DNA of 17,155 nt. It comes from Oscillospiraceae bacterium (GTDB lineage: Bacteria > Bacillota > Clostridia > Oscillospirales > Acutalibacteraceae). The position numbers were made by a program, and so were the translations under genes. Under the pieces are notes generated by a model. The model saw only the letters and a list, made by a program, of their open reading frames with translations. It was not told where the DNA came from and searched no databases. Within the stretch, counting starts at the first letter, position 1. Each line of letters opens with the position of its first letter. Below, in pieces: positions 1 to 7,308 of this stretch. The stretch lies in contig JAISII010000121.1 in NCBI GenBank assembly GCA_031262125.1, positions 1 through 17,155 on the forward strand. Direction: 5' to 3'.

Positions 1-31
1 GGTTTTTACAATAAAAAAACCAAATAAACAC

Positions 32-60
32 TTGATTTTTATAAAAATAAATGTTAAAAT
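32..60 (+). promoter_or_regulatory. Promoter of rpsT
   Basis: The -35 box TTGATT (32-37) and -10 box TAAAAT (55-60) are separated by exactly 17 nt, and a TGT just upstream of the -10 resembles an extended -10. Transcription would start near 67, giving a leader of about 35 nt before the rpsT start codon. This was read directly from the sequence; no experimental evidence. Confidence 0.7.
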
Positions 61-102
61 GAGTATTACGTTATGTGAATCTTACAATATGGAGGTGAGA
101 CT

Positions 103-363
103 GTGCCAAATATTAAATCCGCAAAAAAACGTGTAAAGGTTATCGCAAAAAAAACAGCACAAAACAAAACCATTAAAACCGCTTTAAAAACCGCTGTTAA
201 AAAAGCTTATATTGCTGTTGACACAAACAGTGATGATAAAGCTCAGGCAGTTTCACTTGCCTTTAAAAAGATTGACCAAGCTGTTGCAAAAGGTATTCTT
301 CATAAGAACACCGGTGCAAGGGGCAAATCATCTTTGGCAAAGCGTTTGAACGCTTCGGCGTAA
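103..363 (+). CDS. rpsT: 30S ribosomal protein S20
   Basis: This 86-residue basic protein begins MPNIKSAKKRVKV and has the alternating Lys/Ala helical composition and C-terminal KSSLAKRLNA pattern of ribosomal protein S20, which binds 16S rRNA early in small-subunit assembly. Its length matches the usual 80-90 residues of the family. The start codon is GTG at 103, chosen because a strong GGAGGTGA ribosome binding site lies at 91-98 and the family begins with MPNIKSA. Start codons other than ATG are common in rpsT and are linked in enterobacteria to autoregulated translation; that regulation is not visible here. The gene has its own promoter and an intrinsic terminator, so it is probably a single-gene transcript. 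Confidence 0.97.
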   Translation: MPNIKSAKKRVKVIAKKTAQNKTIKTALKTAVKKAYIAVDTNSDDKAQAVSLAFKKIDQAVAKGILHKNTGARGKSSLAKRLNASA

Positions 364-392
364 GCTGTGCATTTATATTTTTACAAGTTAGG

Positions 393-427
393 GCAGCGCT
401 TTTGCGTTGCTTTTTTCTTTATTTTTT
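393..427 (+). terminator. Intrinsic terminator of rpsT
   Basis: A 7-bp stem GCAGCGC (393-399) / GCGTTGC (404-410), with one G-T wobble and a TTTT loop, is followed at once by a T-rich tract (411-427). It lies 29 nt after the rpsT stop codon and is oriented for plus-strand transcription. Confidence 0.88.
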
Positions 428-510
428 AAGCGGATTCGCCGCAAACCACCCCGTCTCAACACTCATTATTACCGGTTAATTCACATTAGAAAGGTTAATG
501 GTCATAAAAA

Positions 511-1398
511 ATGACATTAAAACAACTCTACAAACAGTCGGCTGATATTCTTGCCAACGTGGGAATTGACAGCCCAGAATTTGATGCACGTGCTATTATA
601 GAAAACGTGTGCGGCATTAGCCGTGCCGAATTTATAGCCAATGGCGAAAGCGAAGTTGCACAAAACATCGCCGACACCGTTTTACAGCTTGTTGCACGGC
701 GAGCAACCCGAGAGCCGTTGCAATATGTGATAGGCGAGTGGGAATTTATGGGGCTAAAGCTTAAAGTCAGGCAAGGGGTGCTTATACCAAGGGACGACAC
801 CGAAGTTGTAACAAATGCGGTGCTTCAATTTTTAAAAAACCGCCCTGCTAGCGAAATTGAAAATAACCCGCAAATTTTAGAGCTTTGTGCCGGCAGTGGG
901 GCAATTGCCTTGGCGGTAAACGCAAACTTTAAAAACGCAAAAATAACGGCTATTGAAAAGTCGCCGCAGGCTTTTGCTTTTTTGGAGGAAAACACAGCCG
1001 CACACAACGCAAACATTACCCTTGTGCAAGCCGATATTTTTACCTGCCACAGCAATTTTGCCGATGCAAGCTTTGACGTAGTAGTGTCTAACCCGCCGTA
1101 TATAAAAGACGAAGAACTGCCGCTATTGCAGCCCGAAGTGCAAAAAGAGCCGCAAATCGCCCTAAACGGGGGCGTTGACGGCTACGACTTTTACAGATGT
1201 ATTGCTGACTTTTGGTGCAGCAAACTTAAAAACGGAGGTCTGCTGGCGTTGGAGCTTGGCGAAGGTCAGTTTGAATATACATCAGAACTATTGCAAAACA
1301 TCGGGACAGCAACAAGCAAGCTAACCCAAATTACTGCACATTACGATTTGCAGGGCACAAAACGTGCCCTAACGGCGGTTTTGCAAAAACACTGTTAA
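511..1398 (+). CDS. prmC: Release factor glutamine methyltransferase PrmC
   Basis: This 295-residue SAM-dependent enzyme methylates the glutamine of the GGQ motif in peptide-chain release factors RF1 and RF2. The N-terminal helical domain (about residues 1-100) ends in the PLQYVIGEWEFMG and VLIPRDDTE signatures typical of the family. SAM-binding motif I (LELCAGSGAIALAV) lies near 122-135, and the catalytic NPPY, which holds the target Gln side chain, is residues 194-197. Length matches the family norm. ATG 511 is the first in-frame start after a stop at 505, but the ribosome binding site is weak (AGAAAGG at 488-494, about 16 nt away). In many Firmicutes prmC lies beside prfA; here prfA is absent and the neighbour is rpsT. 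The gene converges on luxS with a 4-nt overlap. Confidence 0.95.
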   Translation: MTLKQLYKQSADILANVGIDSPEFDARAIIENVCGISRAEFIANGESEVAQNIADTVLQLVARRATREPLQYVIGEWEFMGLKLKVRQGVLIPRDDTEVVTNAVLQFLKNRPASEIENNPQILELCAGSGAIALAVNANFKNAKITAIEKSPQAFAFLEENTAAHNANITLVQADIFTCHSNFADASFDVVVSNPPYIKDEELPLLQPEVQKEPQIALNGGVDGYDFYRCIADFWCSKLKNGGLLALELGEGQFEYTSELLQNIGTATSKLTQITAHYDLQGTKRALTAVLQKHC

Positions 1399-1847
1399 TA
1401 ATTTAAATCCGATTCTCTTAAAGGCTTAATAACCTCATGAAAATCTTGCAGTGCGGCTGTTGCCCCGGGCAAATTATGCTCAAGGTAGTTGCCGCATTCT
1501 TCTTTTGCACTGCCGGGGATTTCTCCCCTGTGCTCGGCACATTTTTGCGTAATTTCTTTAATAAAATCAAGTGCTTGTGAATGAGCAACGCTCCGAAGCA
1601 GCAAATAAAAGCCCGTACGGCAACCCATTGGACCAAAATATATAACACTGCCTGCAATATGGCTGTTACGGGCATAGGTTGCAAACAAATGCTCGATAGT
1701 GTGCATTGCCCTGCCCTCTAAAAAAGGGGGCGTGTTGGGCTTGATAAAGCGAAGGTCATAGGTTACAATATCGCCGTCGGTGCGTGATATGTAAACACCG
1801 GGGTTAAGCCGGTTATGGTCAACCGAAAAGCTTGCAATTTTCTTCAT
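1395..1847 (-). CDS. luxS: S-ribosylhomocysteine lyase LuxS
   Basis: LuxS cleaves S-ribosylhomocysteine to homocysteine and DPD, the precursor of autoinducer AI-2, as part of activated-methyl recycling. The 150-residue protein begins MKKIASFSVDHNRL, as LuxS proteins usually do. The metal-binding HxxEH motif is present (His49, Glu52, His53), as are the third metal ligand Cys118 in KEECGNYLEH and the catalytic Cys76 in GPMGCRTGFY. ATG 1847 is preferred over an in-frame GTG at 1853, because that GTG lies inside the ribosome binding site AAAGGTGA. The gene is 34 nt downstream of a small unknown ORF on the same strand and is probably cotranscribed with it. No Pfs nucleosidase gene is in the window. 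The 3' end overlaps prmC by 4 nt on the opposite strand. Confidence 0.96.
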   Translation of the reverse strand: MKKIASFSVDHNRLNPGVYISRTDGDIVTYDLRFIKPNTPPFLEGRAMHTIEHLFATYARNSHIAGSVIYFGPMGCRTGFYLLLRSVAHSQALDFIKEITQKCAEHRGEIPGSAKEECGNYLEHNLPGATAALQDFHEVIKPLRESDLNY

Positions 1848-1881
1848 ACTCACCTTTTTTAGTTTAGTATTTTATATTTGC

Positions 1882-2142
1882 CTATGCAAAATAAGTGTTC
1901 TCTACAGTAAGCCGAACGGCAGCTTTAAGCTTGTCCAAATAAGTTTGGTTTGGTGCAAACTCGGTAATTTCGAGCCGTTTTGGCGGGATGTTTGAAGCCC
2001 CGGGGAGGGTGTGCATCCGCATATTTATATTTTCGTGCTGCACCAAAGCGAAAATCTGGCTGATTGATTTGCAATTGTCAATTTCGCCCAAGATTTCTTC
2101 TCGGCTTTTTTTACGGTACCCTTCGGGCAAAATTGCAGCCAT
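1882..2142 (-). CDS. Small hypothetical protein upstream of luxS
   Basis: This 86-residue protein is not recognised. It begins MAAILPEGYRKKSREEI and has a charged, probably helical N-terminal half, a central NINMRMHTLPGASNIPP segment rich in Pro and Gly, and a helical C-terminus ending ENTYFA. No signal peptide, membrane segment, cysteine motif or helix-turn-helix is apparent. ATG 2142 was chosen because a near-perfect AGGAGGTGAG lies at 2145-2154. The frame stays open upstream to an ATG at 2307, but that start has no ribosome binding site and the extension runs through a structured leader. It lies 34 nt upstream of luxS and shares its promoter, which suggests but does not prove a linked role. 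Confidence 0.75.
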   Translation of the reverse strand: MAAILPEGYRKKSREEILGEIDNCKSISQIFALVQHENINMRMHTLPGASNIPPKRLEITEFAPNQTYLDKLKAAVRLTVENTYFA

Positions 2143-2363
2143 ATTCTCACCTCCTGAACTGTAAGTTAGAAATAATAATGCAGAATGCTCGTCGCAACAC
2201 GCCCTTTTGAGCTTGTTTTTGTGCAAGCACAAAAAGCTACGCTTTACGGTTGGTTGCTCCTCTTTGCAAAATGAAACATTTTGCAAGTAGCGGCATAGCC
2301 GTAACATCTTAGCAACACAGGAGTGTTTTCATATATTCGCATAATGGAATTTTTCCCCATTAT
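2143..2363 (-). promoter_or_regulatory. Highly structured 5' leader of the small ORF-luxS transcript
   Basis: About 220 nt separate the predicted start of transcription (near 2363) from the small ORF. The stretch contains a perfect 10-bp hairpin (2264-2273 with 2277-2286), an 8-9 bp hairpin (2216-2224 with 2227-2235) and a 5-bp hairpin (2314-2318 with 2323-2327). Two complementary pairs cross: 2244-2249 with 2299-2304 (TTACGG/CCGTAA), and 2253-2258 with 2311-2316 (GTTGCT/AGCAAC). The segment 2253-2257 could instead pair with 2194-2198 (GCAAC). This is more structure than expected by chance in AT-rich intergenic DNA. It could be a cis-regulatory RNA or a copy of a dispersed repeat, and matches no riboswitch consensus I know. 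Confidence 0.5.
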
Positions 2364-2369
2364 TTTGTA

Positions 2370-2398
2370 ATTATAACATAAAAGATTTTCCATTTCAA
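2370..2398 (-). promoter_or_regulatory. Promoter of the small ORF-luxS transcript
   Basis: On the minus strand, -35 TTGAAA (2393-2398) and a consensus -10 TATAAT (2370-2375) are separated by 17 nt. It lies just beyond the terminator of the neighbouring upstream gene, as expected for a new transcription unit. Confidence 0.82.
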
Positions 2399-2413
2399 GT
2401 ATTTGCAAAACTA

Positions 2414-2446
2414 AAAACCGCCCCTTTTTAAAAAAGAAGCGGTTTT
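2414..2446 (-). terminator. Intrinsic terminator of the 2451-2975 gene
   Basis: An 8-bp stem AAAACCGC (2414-2421) / GCGGTTTT (2439-2446) with a further inner CTTTTT/AAAAAG pairing (2424-2429 with 2431-2436) starts 5 nt after the stop codon at 2451. On the minus strand it ends in GGTTTTTAGTTTT, a suitable U-rich tail. It separates the surface-protein pair from the luxS unit. Confidence 0.8.
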
Positions 2447-2450
2447 AAAT

Positions 2451-2975
2451 TTAATTAACTATAAGCGTAACCTTTACGTTGTTGCCGTTTAGCGGGGTGT
2501 GCAATTCGTCCATTGTTACGGTTTGCATTTGCACAACGGCATTATAAGTGCCCTTTGCAAGCCCCCTACTTAAAGTTTGCTCGCCGATTGCTTTGCCCGG
2601 TGGCACATAGCCAGACTGGTACAAAACTTCCTTAATCTCGGCGGTGTCGCCCTCTGCCAGCCCAAAAGTAAACTTAACATAGCAATTGTTGCCGCTTGGG
2701 TTAAGCAAATTTATGCGGGATTGTGCAACGTCCGCCTTTAAATTTATATCGCCCCACCCGGGGAATCGGATTACCCCCTGTTTGCCGCCTGTTTGGTCGC
2801 TTTGCTCGGTAATATCTTTGGCATTAGGGTCAAGGGGGAAGTCGCCATTTGGGTTGCACCAATGCAAACACAAAAGCAGTGCTATAATCATCAGCAACGC
2901 CGCCGCAATCGCTATAACTGCTCGGAGCTTGTTAGGTTTGCTGCTTTGGCTGTGCTTTGCTGCGTGTTTTGGCAT
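2451..2975 (-). CDS. Single-pass membrane protein with extracellular beta domain
   Basis: This is a 174-residue protein of unknown function. A Lys-rich cytoplasmic N-terminus (1-18) is followed by one hydrophobic segment (about 19-38), a short linker (about 40-66), and an extracellular domain starting near VIRFPGWGDI (about 68-77) and running to the end. That domain has the strand-rich patterns NLLNPSGNNCYVKFTF, YQSGYVPPGKAI and LAKGTYNAVVQM. I know similar FPGW-type membrane proteins from clostridial surface-protein clusters, but no function. ATG 2975 is chosen over an in-frame GTG at 2984, because that GTG is part of the ribosome binding site AGGGTGG (2981-2987). It lies 31 nt after the larger secreted protein gene with no terminator between, so the two are probably an operon and may act together outside the membrane. 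Confidence 0.75.
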   Translation of the reverse strand: MPKHAAKHSQSSKPNKLRAVIAIAAALLMIIALLLCLHWCNPNGDFPLDPNAKDITEQSDQTGGKQGVIRFPGWGDINLKADVAQSRINLLNPSGNNCYVKFTFGLAEGDTAEIKEVLYQSGYVPPGKAIGEQTLSRGLAKGTYNAVVQMQTVTMDELHTPLNGNNVKVTLIVN

Positions 2976-3006
2976 TTGTACCACCCTATTATTTATTTAA
3001 AATAAT

Positions 3007-4164
3007 TTATTTGCTGTAGCCTGTTACGGTTAAAGCACCCTCTGCACTAAAAGCAAGCTCTGCCTTCGTGTTGCCGTCCTCGAATTTCATTGTGGCTAAG
3101 GGAGGATTAACAGTTCCTAAGCTTACAATCTCACCCTCGCTGCATTCCAAGGCTGCAATGGCATATTCAAAATTCGGCATAAAAGTATACATCATATTTT
3201 CTTGTGCTGCTACAATAACTGTTGGTTTTCCGCCTATTGCCAAACCAACATAGGCATCGCCTTTGGTAAAGCCGTTATCTGTTGCTATGGTCAGTGCACC
3301 CGGCGCTGCAATAACACTTGAAGATACCTTAAATGCAAAATCGCCGTCGCTATAATCTAAAAATCGTGCTTGATAATCCTCATCAGTCGGGTCGGCATCT
3401 ACCGATTCGTACTGTGTGAACATGCTTTCGCTTACTTTGCCCCAAATAAGGCTGTAATAGTCGTCCCAGTTAAACGAAATCGATTCGCCGGGTTGTACTG
3501 TAATGGTCGCCATTGCTGTAACAGAAATGCTTTTTGCAGTTGCAGTACCGGGTTCGGCAAACAATGCGAATTTTTGTGCTGTGTCGGAATTATTGGTAAC
3601 AGTTGCAGCAAGTTCGTCGTATGCTACAGGAGTTACATATGGTTTGAACTCACCAGTAAAATCAATAGTTCCATTATATTTACCGGCAAGTGTTGCACCG
3701 TCCCAATTTTTTACTTTAAGATAAAACTTGTTTGTAACGTCGGCTGTTGTTGCACCGTCTTCCAGCAAATCATCGTCAACAGCAAAAGAAGTGATTTTGC
3801 GACCCGGAGCTAAAGAAGAAAACGCAACACCGTCCTCACGGCTAACCTGATAATCAACAAATGCGCCACCGTTAACTATGGTGTAAGCATCGTCTATGCC
3901 GCTGCCTTCCGCACTAACGTCAATAGTGCCTTTGTTAAGCACTGCACCTTCGCATAGTGTAATGTCTACCTCTACCGTATCAAGACTTTCGTAAGTTAAA
4001 ACAATGCTTTCAGGCACCTCGATAATATATGCTACCTCGGCAACCTCTGCCGTAACGGTAGACATTGCAGATGAAATTGTGCTTGCACTTGCACTGATTG
4101 CCGCAAAGCTCAGTAGCATACAGCATGCCAAAATTGCCGATAAAACTTTAATTCTCTTTTTCAT
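3007..4164 (-). CDS. Secreted protein, two-part, beta-rich, unknown function
   Basis: This 385-residue protein has a clear signal peptide: MKKRIK, then a hydrophobic core, with probable cleavage after ASAS near residue 28. The first half (about 40-170) has the pattern of extracellular beta-sandwich modules common in Clostridia: VAYIIEVPESIVLTY, then a variable region, then LAGKYNGTIDFTGEF. The second half (about 190-385) resembles nothing I recognise; it is acidic, strand-rich and ends in AEGALTVTGYSK. There is no C-terminal membrane helix or sorting motif, so retention would need a partner, and the adjacent membrane protein is a candidate. ATG 4164 follows AAAGGG at 4174-4179. A surface or pilus-like structural role is possible, but the sequence only supports export. 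Confidence 0.72.
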   Translation of the reverse strand: MKKRIKVLSAILACCMLLSFAAISASASTISSAMSTVTAEVAEVAYIIEVPESIVLTYESLDTVEVDITLCEGAVLNKGTIDVSAEGSGIDDAYTIVNGGAFVDYQVSREDGVAFSSLAPGRKITSFAVDDDLLEDGATTADVTNKFYLKVKNWDGATLAGKYNGTIDFTGEFKPYVTPVAYDELAATVTNNSDTAQKFALFAEPGTATAKSISVTAMATITVQPGESISFNWDDYYSLIWGKVSESMFTQYESVDADPTDEDYQARFLDYSDGDFAFKVSSSVIAAPGALTIATDNGFTKGDAYVGLAIGGKPTVIVAAQENMMYTFMPNFEYAIAALECSEGEIVSLGTVNPPLATMKFEDGNTKAELAFSAEGALTVTGYSK

Positions 4165-4255
4165 TTAGGATTACCCTTTCTTTTTAAAAAAATCCTGCGT
4201 TTTTAATAGACCTCTTTTTAACAATATGTAAACCTTAAACAGACAAGCTTACAGA

Positions 4256-4377
4256 GTAAATATAACATAAAGTACAATAAAAGGCAAGAGGAAAATTGTG
4301 TCTTTTTGCAATAATTTCCAATTAGTTGGGATTTTTGCAGACACATAACACTCTTGCCTTATTTTAGTTATATTTAC
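4256..4377. repeat. 122-bp imperfect palindrome
   Basis: Nested inverted repeats: 4256-4266 GTAAATATAAC with 4367-4377 (11/11), 4281-4290 AAGGCAAGAG with 4351-4360 (10/10), TGTGTC near 4297-4302 with GACACA near 4340-4345, TGCA/TGCA further in, and a CCAA-TTAG-TTGG tip. The whole could fold into one long cruciform or RNA hairpin. It fills most of the gap between two minus-strand genes. It may be a MITE-like element (no clear target duplication seen) or a terminator of the FAD oxidoreductase operon; the U-tail on the minus strand is poor. Confidence 0.7.
4259..4287 (-). promoter_or_regulatory. Promoter of the secreted/membrane protein pair
   Basis: On the minus strand, TTGCCT (4282-4287) and TATATT (4259-4264) are separated by 17 nt. 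Both boxes lie in the left-hand arms of the 122-bp palindrome, so the promoter is embedded in the repeat. The leader would be about 90 nt. Confidence 0.55.
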
Positions 4378-4392
4378 AATAATTTCAATCTG

Positions 4393-5790
4393 TTATTTTA
4401 AACGCCGACCGCACAGTACACCCATAACCGATGCCATCATCAAGCCACGTGTCCATCCCGAGCTGTCGCCCAAGCAGAACAAACCTTTAATGTTTGTGTT
4501 TAGCTGATGGTCCAGCTTGACGCAATTGCTGTAAAACTTCAGTTCGGGCGAATAGAGCAAGGTTTCGGGGCTTGCAAAGCCCGGCACAACATTGTCTACG
4601 GCATGAATAAAATTGATAATATTAACCATTGCCCTGTAGGGCATAGCTGCGGTAATATCTCCGGCAACGGCGTCGGGTATTGTCGGGCGTACGTTTGAGT
4701 GATTAAGCTCTTTCTCCCATGTGCGTTTGCCCTCTAAAATATCGCCGAAACGCTGCACCAAAATTTGCCCGTTAGCCAGCATATTGGTTAGCTCGCCTAC
4801 CTTTTGTGCATAGGCAATCGGCTGGTTAAAGGGGTGCGTAAAATTATGGCTTACCAAAATTGCCAAGTTGGTGTTGTGCGACTTTGTGCCTTTATAGCTA
4901 TGCCCGTTAACCACGGCAAGCCCATTATCGTAGTTCTCTTGAGAAACAAAGCCGCCGGGGTTTTGGCAAAAAGTGCGTACCTTGTTTTTAAACGGAGCAG
5001 GGTACCCGATAAGCTTTGACTCGTACAAAACCTCGTTTACTTCCTCCATAATTTCGTTACGCACCTCTACCCTAACGCCAATATCAACTGTGCCGGGGCG
5101 GTGTGCAATATTATGCTCTCGGCAAACACGCTCCAGCCAGTCGGCACCTTTTCGCCCTGTAGCTATAACAATGTTTTCGGCTGTTAAAATACGTTTGCCT
5201 GTTTTTTCTTCAATAACAACGCCGGTGCAGGTTTCGCCTTCTATAATAATATCGCTGCAATCGGTGTTTAAAATCAGCTCGACCCCGTTTTGATGTAAAA
5301 ACTCTTCAATTGCACCATACAATGTGTGTGCTTTTTCTGTGCCCAAATGGCGTATTGGGCAATCGACCAGTTTTAGCCCCGATTTAATTGCTTTTTTGCG
5401 AATGGCTTTTACTTTATCGGGGTTTCCAATACCCTCAATTTTGGTGTCTGCACCAAACTCCAAATACATTTTGTCGGTGTAATCAATCAGCTCCTGTGCA
5501 GCATCTGCACCTATCAAGTTCGGCAGCTCGCCGCCAACCTCATAACTAAGCGACAGCTTGCCGTCGGAGAATGCACCCGCACCCGAAAACCCGGTAGTAA
5601 TGTGGCAATAGGGCTTGCAGTTCATGCACTTGTTTGTTTTTTGTTTTGGGCAACTGCGTTTGTTTACGCTGCTGCCTTTTTCTATAATGGCTATTTTTTT
5701 GGTGCTTTTGCTTTTAATCATCTCAAGTGCAGTAAAAATGCCCGAGGGTCCCGCACCTATTATAATTACGTCATAATCATATTTGCTCAT
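4393..5790 (-). CDS. FAD-dependent oxidoreductase coupled to scfB
   Basis: This 465-residue flavoprotein has the dinucleotide-binding motif GAGPSG (12-17) after YDVIII, an acidic strand end at IIEKG, a second nucleotide-contact region NIVIATGRKG, and a C-terminal LFCLGDSSGWTRGL that typically contacts FAD. A four-cysteine region, RSCPKQKTNKCMNCKPYC (Cys47, 55, 58, 62), precedes TTGFSGAGAFSDGKLSLS. That combination is typical of the large group of uncharacterised FAD-dependent dehydrogenases (COG2509-like); the substrate is unknown. ATG 5790 has GGAGGC at 5796-5801, and its first 14 nt overlap the end of scfB, so translation is probably coupled. It therefore belongs to the SCIFF operon. Whether it acts on the peptide, supplies electrons or redox balance to the maturase, or is unrelated cannot be told from sequence. 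Confidence 0.85.
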   Translation of the reverse strand: MSKYDYDVIIIGAGPSGIFTALEMIKSKSTKKIAIIEKGSSVNKRSCPKQKTNKCMNCKPYCHITTGFSGAGAFSDGKLSLSYEVGGELPNLIGADAAQELIDYTDKMYLEFGADTKIEGIGNPDKVKAIRKKAIKSGLKLVDCPIRHLGTEKAHTLYGAIEEFLHQNGVELILNTDCSDIIIEGETCTGVVIEEKTGKRILTAENIVIATGRKGADWLERVCREHNIAHRPGTVDIGVRVEVRNEIMEEVNEVLYESKLIGYPAPFKNKVRTFCQNPGGFVSQENYDNGLAVVNGHSYKGTKSHNTNLAILVSHNFTHPFNQPIAYAQKVGELTNMLANGQILVQRFGDILEGKRTWEKELNHSNVRPTIPDAVAGDITAAMPYRAMVNIINFIHAVDNVVPGFASPETLLYSPELKFYSNCVKLDHQLNTNIKGLFCLGDSSGWTRGLMMASVMGVLCGRRLK

Positions 5791-7210
5791 TTCGTGCCTC
5801 CGCTAACAAGGTTTTTTCTACATTTAGCATTATACCACATTCAATTCTTTTTTTAAATAGCTTGCAGCCAAACTCATAAATTCCGTTAATATCGCCGCAA
5901 GAGTGATATGCATTTGCCGCACAGCCTCCGCTGCAATAAAACTTTCCCCAACAATCGCCGCATTGCGGTTTTGAGTAAAGACTGCTTTTTTTAAACTTAT
6001 CTATAATATCAAAATTTTTAACGCCGTTCCAAACATCGCCCAACGCAAAGTCTTTATCTCCCACAAATTGGTGGCAGGGGTACAACTCGCCGGTTGGGGT
6101 AACAGCCATATATTCGCTGCCACTGCCGCAGCCCAAAATGCGTTTGTGTATGCACGGTCCGTTTTTTAAGTCAATGTTATAATGGTAAAAGTTAAAGGGT
6201 TTGCTGCCTGTTTTTTCCCTCTTTAGCATCTCTAACGCCAAAATTTCGTACTGCTCAAATAGCACGGGCAAGTCATCATCGGTCAAGGCGTTTGGGCTAC
6301 CAGGCGGGCAAACCACAGGCTCCATAGAAAGCTCATCAAAGCCTAACTCCGCCATATGAAAAATATCTTCTGTAAAATCGGTGTTAAAGTGTGTATAGGT
6401 GCCCCGCATATAGTAATTTTTTTTGCGGCGTTTTGCAAACTCAACAAATTTTGGCACAACCACATCATAGCTGCCAACACCGCCGGGCGTAACCCTAAAG
6501 CGGTCGTGTACTGCGGGGCGTCCGTCCAAGCTAAGCACCACGTTTGCCATTTGTGCATTGCAAAAGTCAATAACCTCGTCGGTAACAAGCATACCGTTGG
6601 TTGTGAGGGTAAAGCGGAAGTTTTTGTTGTGCTGCTCTTCAATGTTGCGGGCATAGTTTACAATATGCTTCACGGTTTCCCAGTTCATAAGGGGTTCGCC
6701 GCCAAAAAAGTCTACCTCCAAATTGCGTCTGCTGCCCGATTTTTCAATAAGAAAATCAATCGCCTTTTCGCCAACCTCTCGGCTCATTAGCGTGTGCTTG
6801 CCGTGGTAGGTTCCGCCACGGGCAAAGCAATATTCGCAATCTAAATTGCAGGTGTGTGCCACGTGCAAACATAGTGCCTTTATCACATTTTTTTGCTCTT
6901 GCGGGGTTGTTTGACTTTTTTTTGCTGCAAGCTTCACATATTCTTCATCGCCCGAGAAAAGTTTTCCCGCCTCTGTTAAAGCCGCAATTTCGTCCAGAGC
7001 TTCGGCGATTTCGCTCTTTTTATAGTCTTTTTGCTCAAGCTGCAAAATTGCCGCATTGCGGGCAGCTTCATTTAGCAGGGGTTCTTCTTTCGCTCCCGAA
7101 TCACGCAAAAACTCAATGCAGTCATACGCCAAATCGTCTACCAAATGCACGCCGCCGCTGTTTACATCCAGCACAAAATTTTTGCCGTTTAGTTTATAGG
7201 TATGTATCAT
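5777..7210 (-). CDS. scfB: SCIFF peptide radical SAM maturase
   Basis: The enzyme uses SAM and iron-sulfur clusters to form a thioether cross-link in the SCIFF peptide. The 477-residue protein begins MIHTYKLNGKNFVLDVNSGG, the conserved peptide-recognition region of this family. The radical SAM motif CNLDCEYC gives Cys121, Cys125 and Cys128; DFFGGEPLMN (about 167-176) follows. The C-terminal SPASM domain (about 353-460) carries Cys353, 361, 379, 417, 420, 426, 430, 438, 449 and 458 for auxiliary clusters. The frame is open further upstream to 7369, overlapping scfA, but that extension is low-complexity (poly-Leu) and lacks homology; ATG 7210 fits the family start. Its ribosome binding site is weak (GGG at 7219-7221). 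It is the second gene of the operon and overlaps the FAD oxidoreductase by 14 nt. Confidence 0.95.
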   Translation of the reverse strand: MIHTYKLNGKNFVLDVNSGGVHLVDDLAYDCIEFLRDSGAKEEPLLNEAARNAAILQLEQKDYKKSEIAEALDEIAALTEAGKLFSGDEEYVKLAAKKSQTTPQEQKNVIKALCLHVAHTCNLDCEYCFARGGTYHGKHTLMSREVGEKAIDFLIEKSGSRRNLEVDFFGGEPLMNWETVKHIVNYARNIEEQHNKNFRFTLTTNGMLVTDEVIDFCNAQMANVVLSLDGRPAVHDRFRVTPGGVGSYDVVVPKFVEFAKRRKKNYYMRGTYTHFNTDFTEDIFHMAELGFDELSMEPVVCPPGSPNALTDDDLPVLFEQYEILALEMLKREKTGSKPFNFYHYNIDLKNGPCIHKRILGCGSGSEYMAVTPTGELYPCHQFVGDKDFALGDVWNGVKNFDIIDKFKKSSLYSKPQCGDCWGKFYCSGGCAANAYHSCGDINGIYEFGCKLFKKRIECGIMLNVEKTLLAEARNEQI

Positions 7211-7287
7211 CGTTAATTCCCAAAATTCTGCTGTTATATTCAGCACAACAATAATTTTTACATTTTTTGCCAATTTGCACAACAAAA

Positions 7288-7308
7288 GCAGGAGCAACAA
7301 ACCCCTGC
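7288..7308 (-). terminator. Hairpin between scfA and scfB, possible partial terminator
   Basis: A 5-bp stem GCAGG (7288-7292) / CCTGC (7304-7308) is followed on the minus strand by TTTTGTTG. It lies in the 121-nt gap between precursor and maturase genes. A leaky terminator here would give more precursor than enzyme transcript; the stem is short, so this is only plausible. Confidence 0.45.

Noticed and set aside
1..21. Hairpin GGTTTTT/AAAAACC at the left edge
   Set aside because: Possibly a terminator remnant of a gene outside the window, but it has no GC core and no clear U-tail, and cannot be assessed at the edge.
2250..2263. Possible SAH riboswitch core (minus strand GAGGAGCAACC)
   Set aside because: It recalls the SAH riboswitch only over a few bases; the matching second half of the motif and its spacing are not found.
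1882..2307. Longer 141-residue version of the small ORF before luxS
   Set aside because: The ATG at 2307 has no ribosome binding site, and the extension is read through the hairpin-rich leader. The ATG at 2142 has a near-perfect one.
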